DNA of 64,000 nucleotides from JAGVSV01 sp050952845 (GTDB lineage: Bacteria > Bacillota > Clostridia > Christensenellales > Aristaeellaceae): assembly GCA_050952845.1 (NCBI GenBank), contig JBMNLP010000001.1, positions 434,001 through 498,000 of the forward strand, written 5' to 3'. Every line of letters starts with the position of its first letter. Position 1 is the stretch's first letter. Shown piece after piece: positions 45,211 through 53,276 of this stretch. The translations under genes were made by a program, and so were the position numbers. Below the pieces are notes generated by a model. It made no database searches, was not told where the DNA came from, and saw only the letters and a program-made list of their open reading frames with translations.

Positions 45211-45281
45211 GTTGTGGTCTCCTTACCATGCGTTGATTTGTACAGCCGGCTTTTTGCAGGCAGCATTGGCTGCTGCGCGGC

Positions 45282-46157
45282 TCAGTCACCGGCTTCCTTC
45301 AGCATACCCATCACGCGGTCAAATATCAAGCGCAGCGCATGGGAAGCGGGACAATCAATATCGGCAACGCTTTTTCCTTCGTTGATGGCGGCGGAAGCCT
45401 GGGTATCGTAAGGTATGCGCCCCACGTAAGGGATGTCATTTTCCGCGCAAAAACGCTCGATGACGGCTGTGTTTTCGGGGCTTGTATCCCATTTGTTGAC
45501 GCAAACAACGGCCTTTGTGTTAAAAACCGCCGTTGTTTTCAGAATGCGCTCCATGTCGCTCATGCCTGACACCGAGGGCTCTGCAACAATCAGCACCAAA
45601 TCAACGCCGCTTATGGAGGCGATCACAGGGCAGCCAATGCCGGGTGATCCGTCAATGATGGCAAATGGTTCAACCGTTGCGGCATCGTCCAGCTGTTTCT
45701 TAACCTCTGAGACTAACTTTCCGGAGTTGCCGCGCCCCATTTTCAGTTCTGCCGTGGAAAACAGCCGGTTGTCGCGGTACAGCCGCACTTCGCCCGCCAC
45801 ATCGTCCTGCATGGTAACGGCTTCTTCCGGACAGACCAGCTCGCACACGCTGCAGCCTTCGCAGGCATACTCGTTGACGGCATAGGCACCCCCATGCGCG
45901 TTGACGGCGCCAAAGCGGCATGCAGCAGCGCATGCTCCACAGCCTGTGCATTGCGCCGGGTCGATGACGGCTTTTTGCAAACCGAAGTAATCGGACTGCT
46001 CCGGCGTGCCCAAATCGTCGCCTGCAACCAGGTGCAGGTTGGGCGCATCCACATCGCAATCGGCAAATGCGGCGGCATGGGCAAAACGGATGAATGCAGC
46101 GGCGGCTGTTGTTTTGCCGGTGCCGCCTTTTCCGCTTAATATCAACAGTTTTTTCAC
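45282..46157 (-). CDS. MinD-family ATPase with inserted 2[4Fe-4S] ferredoxin, second copy
   Basis: 291 aa from a GTG at 46157 overlapping the previous stop (GTGA) and preceded by AAAGGAGGTTG. P-loop LSGKGGTGKTT, DCDVDAPNLHL, then an inserted dicluster ferredoxin with CTGCGACAAAC and CEGCSVCELVC, then DGSPGIGCPVI. Proteins of this type are thought to act with Mrp in metallocofactor assembly or electron delivery. Paralogue of the gene immediately upstream. Confidence 0.92.
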   Translation of the reverse strand: MKKLLILSGKGGTGKTTAAAAFIRFAHAAAFADCDVDAPNLHLVAGDDLGTPEQSDYFGLQKAVIDPAQCTGCGACAAACRFGAVNAHGGAYAVNEYACEGCSVCELVCPEEAVTMQDDVAGEVRLYRDNRLFSTAELKMGRGNSGKLVSEVKKQLDDAATVEPFAIIDGSPGIGCPVIASISGVDLVLIVAEPSVSGMSDMERILKTTAVFNTKAVVCVNKWDTSPENTAVIERFCAENDIPYVGRIPYDTQASAAINEGKSVADIDCPASHALRLIFDRVMGMLKEAGD

Positions 46158-46993
46158 TGCACAACCTCCTTTCGGATGCTGGCTAACAAGCCGTTGAATG
46201 CATCCGCCAGGGCGGCGTCTTCCCATACGGCAACCGCGCCAACCGCTGTACGTTCGGCGATGTGCGTGCTGTATGGGAGACGGAGCAGCACGGGCGTATT
46301 TGTCTCCGCACAGAATTGGTCCAGCGGGGGATAGGCGCCGTCTGCTTTGTTGATGACGATGCCGCAGGGCTTTTGCAGCAGGCGCACCAAACGGTGCACC
46401 ATCTTCAGGTTGTGCAGCCCAAAGGCGGTGGGTTCCGCCACCAGCAGGCAGTAATCAGCCTGTGAAACGCTTTCCATCACCGAGCAGCTGCTGCCCGGCG
46501 GGCAGTCCACCACGGTCAGCCCGCTGTCCTGCGGGTTCCTGCGCAGTACCTGGCTGATCGCCGGCACGGCAGAAGCCTCGCCCACATTCAGGATGCCGGT
46601 GACCACGCGGATATCCCCGCACATGCCTTCTTCCACCACGCCTGCCTGACGCGGTATTTCGGTGATCGCCTTTTCCGGGCATACCAGCGCGCATCCGCCG
46701 CAGGAATGGCAAATTTCCGGGAACACCATGGGCTTGTCCTTCACAAACGCCAGCGCGCTGAAGCGGCAGAACGCCACGCATTGGCGGCAGCCGGTGCAGG
46801 CGGCCTGGTCAAAAACCGGCACAAGCACCGTGACGGGTTCGGACACAACCTGCTCCGGCTTTAGGAAAAGCCGGCCGTTTGGTTCCTCCACGTCGCAGTC
46901 AAGGTAGGTAGCCTGTCCGGCTACAGCGGCAAGGCTGACGGATATGAAGGTTTTACCCGTCCCGCCCTTGCCGCTGAGCACGGCGACAGTCAT
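46154..46993 (-). CDS. MinD-family ATPase with inserted 2[4Fe-4S] ferredoxin, first copy
   Basis: 279 aa. P-loop LSGKGGTGKTFIS, DCDVEEPNGRLF, ferredoxin insertion with CTGCRQCVAFC and CHSCGGCALVC (the final Cys-Pro of each motif kept as CPEKA in the second), then DCPPGSSCSVM and NKADGAYPPL. Forms a probable heterodimer with its downstream paralogue, since the two are always adjacent in clostridial loci. Coupled on both sides by 4-nt overlaps. Confidence 0.92.
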   Translation of the reverse strand: MTVAVLSGKGGTGKTFISVSLAAVAGQATYLDCDVEEPNGRLFLKPEQVVSEPVTVLVPVFDQAACTGCRQCVAFCRFSALAFVKDKPMVFPEICHSCGGCALVCPEKAITEIPRQAGVVEEGMCGDIRVVTGILNVGEASAVPAISQVLRRNPQDSGLTVVDCPPGSSCSVMESVSQADYCLLVAEPTAFGLHNLKMVHRLVRLLQKPCGIVINKADGAYPPLDQFCAETNTPVLLRLPYSTHIAERTAVGAVAVWEDAALADAFNGLLASIRKEVVQ

Positions 46994-47346
46994 GCTCTTC
47001 CGCGAAAGCCTGGGTGAAAATCGGTCAATTCCTCAAGCTTTCCCTCTGCCAGGGCTGTCAGGTTTTCGTTCGCGCCGGTGTGAAGGGCTTTGTAAACCTT
47101 GGTGCCGGCTGTCTTGAAGACATCAGCGGCGTTCTGCCCGCAGCGCACGGTGATGACCACACCGGCTCCTGCATCTAATACGAACTGCGCCGCTTTGATG
47201 CCGGCGCCGCCCTCAGCGCTGGCAGCCGGGTTGGCTTTGACCTCGCTTGTGTTGGTCTCGTTGTTGTGCAGCATGAAATACGGGGCTCGTCCGAACGATG
47301 CGCAAACCGATTCCCTGTTCTCTTCCAATGGGATCGCAATGATCAT
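46990..47346 (-). CDS. NifX/NifB-like domain protein
   Basis: 118 aa. Starts IIAIPLEENRESVCASFGRAPYFML, then GAGVVITVRCGQNAADVF and KVYKALHTGANENL, the pattern of the NifX/NifB cofactor-binding family. Second such protein of the operon with different sequence from that at 44003. Start overlaps the stop of a 35-codon ORF (ATGA) and is preceded by AAAAGGAGG inside that ORF. Confidence 0.88.
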   Translation of the reverse strand: MIIAIPLEENRESVCASFGRAPYFMLHNNETNTSEVKANPAASAEGGAGIKAAQFVLDAGAGVVITVRCGQNAADVFKTAGTKVYKALHTGANENLTALAEGKLEELTDFHPGFRGRA

Positions 47347-47450
47347 GTCATTTCCTCCTTTTTTTCGCCGTCCATTCCGTGGTTACAGACAATGCCAAGC
47401 CGCTGTGCGCGCTTTTCAATGCGTGGTCTGGTTCTGTCTGTATCAGGCAT
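47343..47450 (-). CDS. Small 35-aa ORF heading the redox operon
   Basis: Not previously obvious because of its size. ATG 47450 follows GAAGGAGGCC, and its TGA overlaps the ATG of the nifX-like gene. The peptide is highly charged (MPDTDRTRPRIEKRAQR...) with a single CNHGMDG segment near the end. Ribosome site, length of frame and 4-nt coupling argue for real translation; function unknown. It could be a coupling leader or a small partner of the metallocluster proteins. Confidence 0.6.
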   Translation of the reverse strand: MPDTDRTRPRIEKRAQRLGIVCNHGMDGEKKEEMT

Positions 47451-47474
47451 GGGCCGGCCTCCTTCGATTGTTTT

Positions 47475-47525
47475 TGACATATGCCATGTACAATTCTATT
47501 ATACACCGAAAATGACATATGTCAA
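47475..47525 (-). promoter_or_regulatory. Promoter with paired palindromic operators
   Basis: Minus strand TTGACA (47525-47520), 16-nt spacer, TATAAT (47503-47498). A perfect 12-bp palindrome TGACATATGTCA (47513-47524) overlaps the -35, and a one-mismatch copy TGACATATGCCA lies at 47475-47486, downstream of the -10, centres 38 bp apart. The arrangement suggests a dimeric repressor, possibly also touching the divergent DUF368 gene. Confidence 0.7.
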
Positions 47526-47605
47526 TAACTATTTACATGAAAACTACCATTGATAGTCCAAACTGTGATAGAATGGCAGCTGATCAAACGAGGAGGGCTA
47601 TGTCC

Positions 47606-48466
47606 ATGGATCAGAGAAAACCAGCCGAAGGAAGGGCCGAAAGCCCGGCACTGTGGTTGCTGCGCGTGATACAGGGGGTGTTGATCGGCGGCGGCGCCAT
47701 TCTGCCCGGCATCAGCGGCGGCGTGCTCAGCGTGGTGTTCGGCATATACCGGCCGATGATGGAGTTCTTATCGCACCCCTTCGCAACCTTTAAAAAGAAC
47801 ATCCGGCTGTTCATTCCCATTATAATCGGCGTGGCTGTGGGCTTATGGGGCTTTGCGAAGCTGATTGCCATGCTGTTTGCCAAGGATTCCCCCTACCCCA
47901 TCAGCCTGTTTGTCGGCCTCATCGTGGGCACGCTGCCCATGCTGTGGCGAACCGCCGGGCGAAAGGGGCGCGGCAAGGCCGGCTGGCTGTCGCTGTCCGT
48001 CAGTTTTTTTGCGCTGCTGGCCATGCTGCTGTTCATGGATAGCGTGTCGGAAATGGACATGGCCCTGACCGTGCCGTGGACCTTTATCAGCGGCATCATA
48101 TGGGGGTTCAGCCTGGTGGTGCCGGGGCTCAGCTCGTCGTCGATCCTCCTTTCCATGGGGCTGTACCAGAAGATCATGGACGGCGTGAGCGACATCAACT
48201 TAGCTGTGATTGTGCCCCTGATTGCGGGCATCGCGGTGGTGGCTTTTTTCTGCGCGCGGTTTGTCAACTGGTTGTTTGACAGGTATGAAACGGCCGCCTC
48301 CCATGCCGTGGTGGGCTTGGTGGCGGCTTCAACGCTGATGATATGGCCCTGGCAGTTTGCCAGCCTGCACGAGGCGCTGCTGTGCCGGTTTGTTGCGGCT
48401 GTCGGCTTTGTCGTGGCTTACAGCATGGACAAATGGGGAGAAAAAATCAAACCGGCTGACGAATAG
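47606..48466 (+). CDS. DUF368 membrane protein, undecaprenyl-phosphate flippase family
   Basis: 286 aa from ATG 47606 (GAGGAGGG 9 nt upstream; ATG 47600 is too close to it). About eight membrane segments. The family signature GGGAILPGISGGVLSVVFGIY and the second repeat SLVVPGLSSSSILLSMGLY are both present. DUF368 proteins (PopT) have been shown to recycle undecaprenyl phosphate across the membrane for envelope synthesis. Divergent from the redox operon with a short shared control region. Confidence 0.9.
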   Translation: MDQRKPAEGRAESPALWLLRVIQGVLIGGGAILPGISGGVLSVVFGIYRPMMEFLSHPFATFKKNIRLFIPIIIGVAVGLWGFAKLIAMLFAKDSPYPISLFVGLIVGTLPMLWRTAGRKGRGKAGWLSLSVSFFALLAMLLFMDSVSEMDMALTVPWTFISGIIWGFSLVVPGLSSSSILLSMGLYQKIMDGVSDINLAVIVPLIAGIAVVAFFCARFVNWLFDRYETAASHAVVGLVAASTLMIWPWQFASLHEALLCRFVAAVGFVVAYSMDKWGEKIKPADE

Positions 48467-48498
48467 CATTGGATGCCACCGGCCAGGCTTGGCAGAAG

Positions 48499-49356
48499 CT
48501 ACAGTTTGTCGTCTAAAAATTCCGCGATTAGGCCGTGCAGGCGATCGCTCCAAAAGTTGCCCTCATGCGGCGCGCCGATCACGCGGATCAGGTCCGCCGC
48601 ATGGCCGGCGTTGCGCAGCGCCCGGAACATATCCAGGCTCTGCTCGTAGGGCACCAGCTCGTCCTGATCGCCATGGATTAACAAAAACGGGGGATACTGT
48701 CTGCCCTCTTCAATTTGCAGGATGGGGCTCATGGCGCGCATCACATCGCCGGCATCCTGGCTGCCCAGCAAGCCACTGTAAACGGGGTGGGCGCGGATGT
48801 TTTCCGCGTCGTTGTGGAACAGGGCTTCTATATCTGTCGGGCCAAAGCAGGCGATTACCGCCTGCACGCTGTCGGATTGGTCATCGTACTCCTCCGTGCG
48901 GTAGCGCGGGTCGTCGCCGGTGAGGCCGGCCAGCAGCGCGGCGTTGCCGCCCGACGAGGTGCCGAACACGCACACGCGGCCGGGGTCAATGCCATACTCC
49001 GCTGCGTTGGCACGCAGGTGCCGGATGGCGGTTTTAACGTCCTGCAGGAAGGCCGGGAAGGGGTGCCCCTGGGTGGCGTTGCGGTGGGTGATCATGGCGA
49101 CAGCGCGGCCTCCCTGCGCGTAGCGGGCCATCTGGGGCAGCTGAAAGCCGATGCGCGGGAAAGTCCACCCCGAGCCCTGCACAAACACAATCAGCGGCAC
49201 AGGCTGCCTATCGGTTTCGTGCTGCTGCCAGGGGCGCAGCAGCGTCATCGACAGCTCCATGCCCTCCGGGCGCGCAAAAACGATGTTCTCAACCGCCTCA
49301 GCCATGCTGTGCAGCGGCGGATTGTTGGGAATGGCGATGATGTCGGTATCGCTCAT
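48499..49356 (-). CDS. Alpha/beta hydrolase, esterase-like
   Basis: 285 aa, cytoplasmic. Nucleophile elbow FGTSSGGNAALL (Ser in G-T-S-S-G), catalytic Asp in HGDQDELVP, His in GAPHEGNFW. The oxyanion region reads VFVQGSGWTF instead of the HGGG of hormone-sensitive-lipase types, closer to BD-FAE/acetyl-xylan esterase-like members. Likely removes acyl groups from sugars; this fits both the carbohydrate genes and the adjacent acylation operon, but is inference. RBS GGGAGGAGAACCC. Confidence 0.85.
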   Translation of the reverse strand: MSDTDIIAIPNNPPLHSMAEAVENIVFARPEGMELSMTLLRPWQQHETDRQPVPLIVFVQGSGWTFPRIGFQLPQMARYAQGGRAVAMITHRNATQGHPFPAFLQDVKTAIRHLRANAAEYGIDPGRVCVFGTSSGGNAALLAGLTGDDPRYRTEEYDDQSDSVQAVIACFGPTDIEALFHNDAENIRAHPVYSGLLGSQDAGDVMRAMSPILQIEEGRQYPPFLLIHGDQDELVPYEQSLDMFRALRNAGHAADLIRVIGAPHEGNFWSDRLHGLIAEFLDDKL

Positions 49357-49378
49357 GGGTTCTCCTCCCAGGTATATG

Positions 49379-49861
49379 TTATTTCCATAGGTCTTTGAGC
49401 GCCTTATCAGCTAGCGCATCGTCCGGCGAGATAACCAGCGCCAGCTGCGCGCCCTTGACGCGCACCGACGCCGCCTCTAACTTGGGCATCTCCTCCGGGC
49501 GGTAGGTGCGGTACTCCTCTAACAGGTTGTCCAAATAGTCCTGCAGGGCTTGTTTAACCGGCGCCACCTGGTCCTTGTCCTTGGCGGTTACGATGATCAC
49601 GGCTTCCGGTGTGACGCGGGATATATCGAACGCCGCCGCGATGTCGCCATAGCTGCCCTCGGGCAAGCCCAGGTATTCTACCAACTGCTGGTCGTCCATG
49701 TCGGTCAGCTCGGCAAACGCCTGCGCCTCGATGATGCCCTTCATTACCTTATCTGCATCGGGCGTCTGCCAGGCCCCCGTACAGGCTGTCAATAGCATCA
49801 GCGCAGCCAGAACAACCGGCAGCGCCGCGCGCTGGATGCGCATGGTTCGAGTGGCTTTCAT
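49379..49861 (-). CDS. DUF4358 lipoprotein
   Basis: 160 aa with a lipoprotein signal peptide ending MLLTAC, a clear lipobox, then a soluble domain with the DUF4358 pattern (KVMKGIIEAQAF, YGLPEG-like YLGLPEGSYG, VIIVTAKDKDQVAPVKQAL). Function unknown; members are regularly encoded next to MBOAT/DHHW/SGNH proteins in clostridia, as here. Start overlaps the SGNH stop as TGATG. Confidence 0.82.
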   Translation of the reverse strand: MKATRTMRIQRAALPVVLAALMLLTACTGAWQTPDADKVMKGIIEAQAFAELTDMDDQQLVEYLGLPEGSYGDIAAAFDISRVTPEAVIIVTAKDKDQVAPVKQALQDYLDNLLEEYRTYRPEEMPKLEAASVRVKGAQLALVISPDDALADKALKDLWK

Positions 49862-50652
49862 CAGTCTCCCCCCTCCCAGGGCAGGGCATGGTGCAGCAGG
49901 TAGTTCGCCACCAGGTCGTATCCTTCCTTTTTCAGGTGGATGCCGTCGCCGGCGGCGCTATCCCTGCTCAGCCCGCCTTTCCCGTCCTCCAAGACGTCGT
50001 ATACAGGCAGATAGTAACAGTTGCGTTCGCCCGCCACCCGCACAATTTCCTGGTTAAACTTGCGAACTTTGTTGTTGGTGAAGCTGGGCAGTTTTTTCCG
50101 TACACGCGATTCGATGACCGGCGCCACGGACATGCAGTAGATCAGGGTGTCGGGAAACTCCGTTACCAGCAGGTCGATCATGCCCTCGTAGGATTTGATG
50201 ACATGGCTCACCTTGTATTTGTCTATGCCGTTGCTGCCGACCCACAGGTAGATTTTGCCGGGGTTGATGCTGTGCAGGTAGGTGACCAGGTCAACGCTTT
50301 TCCCGTCCAGCTTGTAACCCCGGTTGTTGAGGATGCCTGCGGCGGACTGGCCGATTTTGGACAGCACCTTCAGGTCCTTTAATGCGCCGCTGAGCCGGAA
50401 TCCTTCGGCTAACGAATCCCCCACCAGTATGGCGTCATGGAAGTAGGTCACAGGCACCGCCTCCTCCAATATGGGCACGAAGGGCGCCGGATAGTTGGGA
50501 TAGTCCACTTGGGATGCGGGCGGAAACGTATATTCGCCCAGCGCGCCTACCGTCAGGGTCAGCGCTGTAATCAGTGCTGTGAGCCCGAAAAGGAGGCGGC
50601 TAACCTGGGTAGATTTCGGTCGTTTGTTAAGGCGTTGAGTCCATAAATGCAT
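49861..50652 (-). CDS. SGNH/GDSL-type hydrolase or acyltransferase, membrane-anchored
   Basis: 263 aa from ATG 50652 (GGAGAG upstream). One N-terminal membrane anchor (LLFGLTALITALTLTVGALG), then an extracytoplasmic SGNH domain: block I ILVGDSLAEGFR, block III VGSNGIDKY and block V GDGIHLKKEGY, supplying Ser, Asn and Asp/His. Likely transfers or removes acetyl groups on a surface polymer. Its first 82 nt overlap the 3' end of the DHHW gene in another frame. Confidence 0.85.
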   Translation of the reverse strand: MHLWTQRLNKRPKSTQVSRLLFGLTALITALTLTVGALGEYTFPPASQVDYPNYPAPFVPILEEAVPVTYFHDAILVGDSLAEGFRLSGALKDLKVLSKIGQSAAGILNNRGYKLDGKSVDLVTYLHSINPGKIYLWVGSNGIDKYKVSHVIKSYEGMIDLLVTEFPDTLIYCMSVAPVIESRVRKKLPSFTNNKVRKFNQEIVRVAGERNCYYLPVYDVLEDGKGGLSRDSAAGDGIHLKKEGYDLVANYLLHHALPWEGGD

Positions 50653-51692
50653 AGTATTCTCTCCACTTTTTGCTCGGCACACAGGGCCGGCAGGTCATCT
50701 GAATAATAGCGCGGATCAATGGCTTCCACCCGGGCGAAATGCCGGACAATGGCCGGCAGCATGGCCGATGCATACGAGTCGCGCAGCACCAGCAGCACGC
50801 CTTCACCCTCCGGATTGATCAAGGTGAGCCGGGGTGGGTTGTTATGCAGCAACGCGGCGTATTTGCTGCGCCCCTTGAGCAGCGCTTCGTCGTACAAGCC
50901 GCCCGTGTCGTTGCCGTCGATCAACACCTGGATGCCGTTGTACAGCGAAAAAGTCAGCGTATCCGGCTTGATCAGGGGAGTAGGTGCCCTGGCGTAAAAC
51001 GAGCCGTAGAAGCCCGGGCTTTCCAGCAGGCTGTCGGGCTGCTGAGGGCGCAGCCCCCAGGCGTCCGCCAGTGCGCGGTACACGACATCGGCGCCGGCGG
51101 CGGTCAGGTGATGGTCGGTACGATAATACAGCGGTTCGCTGCCTTTGGCTTGCAGCAGGGCGTCCAGCGGATCGATCCATGCGACCTGCCCGGCATCCTC
51201 CCGGATGGCGCACACCAGCGCTGCGGCGTCCGAGGGGGTGTACAGCGCGGGCAGGTCCTCCCGGTACACCTGCCAGGGCAGCGGAATCATCAGCAGCGAT
51301 ACCGGCAGGCCGGTTGCTGTGGCCAGCTTGTTCATGGCTGCCAGGTTGGCGGGTATCGCGCCCGGGCGCAGGGTATCCGCCTGCTCAAACAGGCGTCCGT
51401 TTCGGCCGTGCAGGATGCCGTTGCGCTCCGTCTTCAGCAGCGCCGCGTCCTTCAGCGCCCCCAGCATCATCAGGCTGTCCCGCAGGGGCAGCTGGTCGTT
51501 GACATAGTCATCGGCTTTTTTCATGAAAGCGCCGGACAGCACATCCTCCAGGCTGAAAGCCGGCATGGCGGCCAACGGCCGGTTTTCCAGGTCCGAATAA
51601 GGCTGGTCCGGCAGGAGCAAAGAGGCCACCATGAATCCTGCCAATAGCACTAACACCAGGAGGATAAGCGGGCATTTGCCAATCGTTCTCAT
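50571..51692 (-). CDS. DHHW family protein (AlgX/DltD-like)
   Basis: 373 aa. N-terminal membrane anchor (LILLVLVLLAGFMVASLLL), then RPLAAMPAFSLEDVLSG and the family motif YYRTDHHLTAAGADVVYRAL, where Asp/His belong to an SGNH-like triad, with VLRDSYASAMLP supplying the Ser. Works with MBOAT O-acyltransferases on the outside of the membrane. Starts 3 nt after the MBOAT stop. The 3' end overlaps the following SGNH gene by 82 nt. Confidence 0.85.
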   Translation of the reverse strand: MRTIGKCPLILLVLVLLAGFMVASLLLPDQPYSDLENRPLAAMPAFSLEDVLSGAFMKKADDYVNDQLPLRDSLMMLGALKDAALLKTERNGILHGRNGRLFEQADTLRPGAIPANLAAMNKLATATGLPVSLLMIPLPWQVYREDLPALYTPSDAAALVCAIREDAGQVAWIDPLDALLQAKGSEPLYYRTDHHLTAAGADVVYRALADAWGLRPQQPDSLLESPGFYGSFYARAPTPLIKPDTLTFSLYNGIQVLIDGNDTGGLYDEALLKGRSKYAALLHNNPPRLTLINPEGEGVLLVLRDSYASAMLPAIVRHFARVEAIDPRYYSDDLPALCAEQKVERILCIYGLNALTNDRNLPRLAASFSGSQH

Positions 51693-51695
51693 AGG

Positions 51696-53051
51696 CTAAA
51701 ACCTGAAGTAGATAAAGGGGTTATACGCTTCGTTGACCAGTGCTGCCATGCATAACAACAACAGCGTTGTCAGCGATGCTACGCGCAGCGCCGGGCTGCG
51801 CTGCATCCATGCCGACACGCGCCGCAGGAAGGCAGGCGCGCAACACAGCGCCGCCAGCATCAGCAGCACCGCATTGCCACGCAATAAGTATAGCACATCC
51901 GTGGCAAAAGCGGGAGTGAACATGCGGGCGTAATGGCTGGCTGTTTCAGCCAGCAGGCTGTAGTGAAACAACGGCCAGGCCAGCAGGAACGCTAACTGCG
52001 TATAGGCAAAGCCAAAGCGGGGATGCCTGTCCACAAAGGCGCCGAACCGCCCCCGCTCCAGCGCCACGAACACAAAAAACCACAGCCCCCAGAGGATATG
52101 GTTATAGTCAGCCCCGTGCCACAACCCGGACAGGAACCATACGACAAACAGGTTGAAAACTGTCCGCAACCTGCCGCAGCGGCTGCCGCCCAGCGGTATG
52201 TAGATATAGTCGCGCAGCCAGACGCCCAGCGTCATGTGCCACCTGCGCCAGAAACCGCGCATGGAGTTGGCTGCCAGCGGGTGGTCGAAGTTTTTGGGAA
52301 AGCGGAACCCCAGCATGTTGCCCATGCCGATGGCCATCTGCGAGTAGCCGGCGAAGTCGAAATACAGTTGAAATACGCCAGCCAGCGTACCCAGCCACAT
52401 GGCTGGCGCGGAGGAATTTGGCTGCGCCGCGACGGATGCCGCCAGGGCGCCCAGCGGGTTGGCCAACAGCACCTTGGATGACAGCCCGATGATGAACTGC
52501 GCCATGCCCCTGTCCATGGCTTCTGCCGGCAGCGTGCGAACCTTCAGCTCGTTTCTGACATCGGTGTACAGCACGATGGGGCCGGCAATCAGCTGGGGAA
52601 ACAGCAGGATGAACGTCATCAGGCTGATGATGTTCTTCTCAGGCGGCACCTTGCCGCGGTACACATCCACTACATAGCCCTGGGTCTGAAAGGTATAGAA
52701 ACTGATGCCCAGCGGCATCGTCACGCCCGGATCGAACGCGCCTAAGCCGACGACGTTCAGGAAAAAGCCCGCATACTTGAAGTACACCAGCGCGCCGAAA
52801 TTGAACAGCACCGACAGCACAAGCCACAGCCTGCGCCTGCCCGGCGTGTCCCGCGCCACCATCAGCCCGAATCCATAGTTCAGCCCCATGGACACCAGCA
52901 CCAGGGGAACATAGGCAATCTCCCCCCAGGCATAAAAAAACACGCTGGCGCACAGCAAAAACAGGTTCTTGAAGCGAAAGGGCAGCAGGCGGTGAACGAC
53001 AATGACAACGGGCAAAAACCAAACAACGAAGGTCAAGCTGGAAAATAGCAT
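51696..53051 (-). CDS. MBOAT O-acyltransferase, AlgI/DltB-like
   Basis: 451 aa with about ten membrane helices. N-terminal LLPFRFKNLFLLCASVFFYAWGE and MPLGISFYTFQTQGYVVDVYRG are standard for the family; conserved FWRRWHMTLGVWLRDYIYIPLGGSR and catalytic His in FLSGLWHGADYNHILWG. Moves acyl groups across the membrane for transfer to a surface polysaccharide or teichoic-acid-like polymer by the DHHW and SGNH partners. First gene of the four-gene operon. Confidence 0.93.
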   Translation of the reverse strand: MLFSSLTFVVWFLPVVIVVHRLLPFRFKNLFLLCASVFFYAWGEIAYVPLVLVSMGLNYGFGLMVARDTPGRRRLWLVLSVLFNFGALVYFKYAGFFLNVVGLGAFDPGVTMPLGISFYTFQTQGYVVDVYRGKVPPEKNIISLMTFILLFPQLIAGPIVLYTDVRNELKVRTLPAEAMDRGMAQFIIGLSSKVLLANPLGALAASVAAQPNSSAPAMWLGTLAGVFQLYFDFAGYSQMAIGMGNMLGFRFPKNFDHPLAANSMRGFWRRWHMTLGVWLRDYIYIPLGGSRCGRLRTVFNLFVVWFLSGLWHGADYNHILWGLWFFVFVALERGRFGAFVDRHPRFGFAYTQLAFLLAWPLFHYSLLAETASHYARMFTPAFATDVLYLLRGNAVLLMLAALCCAPAFLRRVSAWMQRSPALRVASLTTLLLLCMAALVNEAYNPFIYFRF

Positions 53052-53114
53052 GCAGTTCCCCCTCGGTATGCGCGGCAGCCATCTGCCAGCGCAGCAGGCT
53101 CATGGCTATTATAT

Positions 53115-53142
53115 GGTATATGGTTTGGCGCAGGGATGTCAA
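53115..53142 (-). promoter_or_regulatory. Promoter for the envelope acylation operon
   Basis: Minus strand TTGACA (53142-53137), 16-nt spacer, TATACC (53120-53115), about 65 nt before the MBOAT start. The rest of the 225-nt gap to 53277 shows nothing else recognisable. Confidence 0.5.
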
Positions 53143-53276
53143 TTGTACGTGCGTATTTGGGGGATCATTGAACACCTCTAAAACATCGCCATATCCAATT
53201 CTATATCCAGGCTGGTACACGGTTCACAACAGGATTCCAAGCATATCGCGTTGCGCCCTGCACCAGCCGCCATACC

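Noticed and set aside
49861..50652. SGNH protein as rhamnogalacturonan acetylesterase of the sugar region
   Set aside because: It is membrane-anchored and locked into an operon with MBOAT and DHHW proteins, which fits envelope acylation better.
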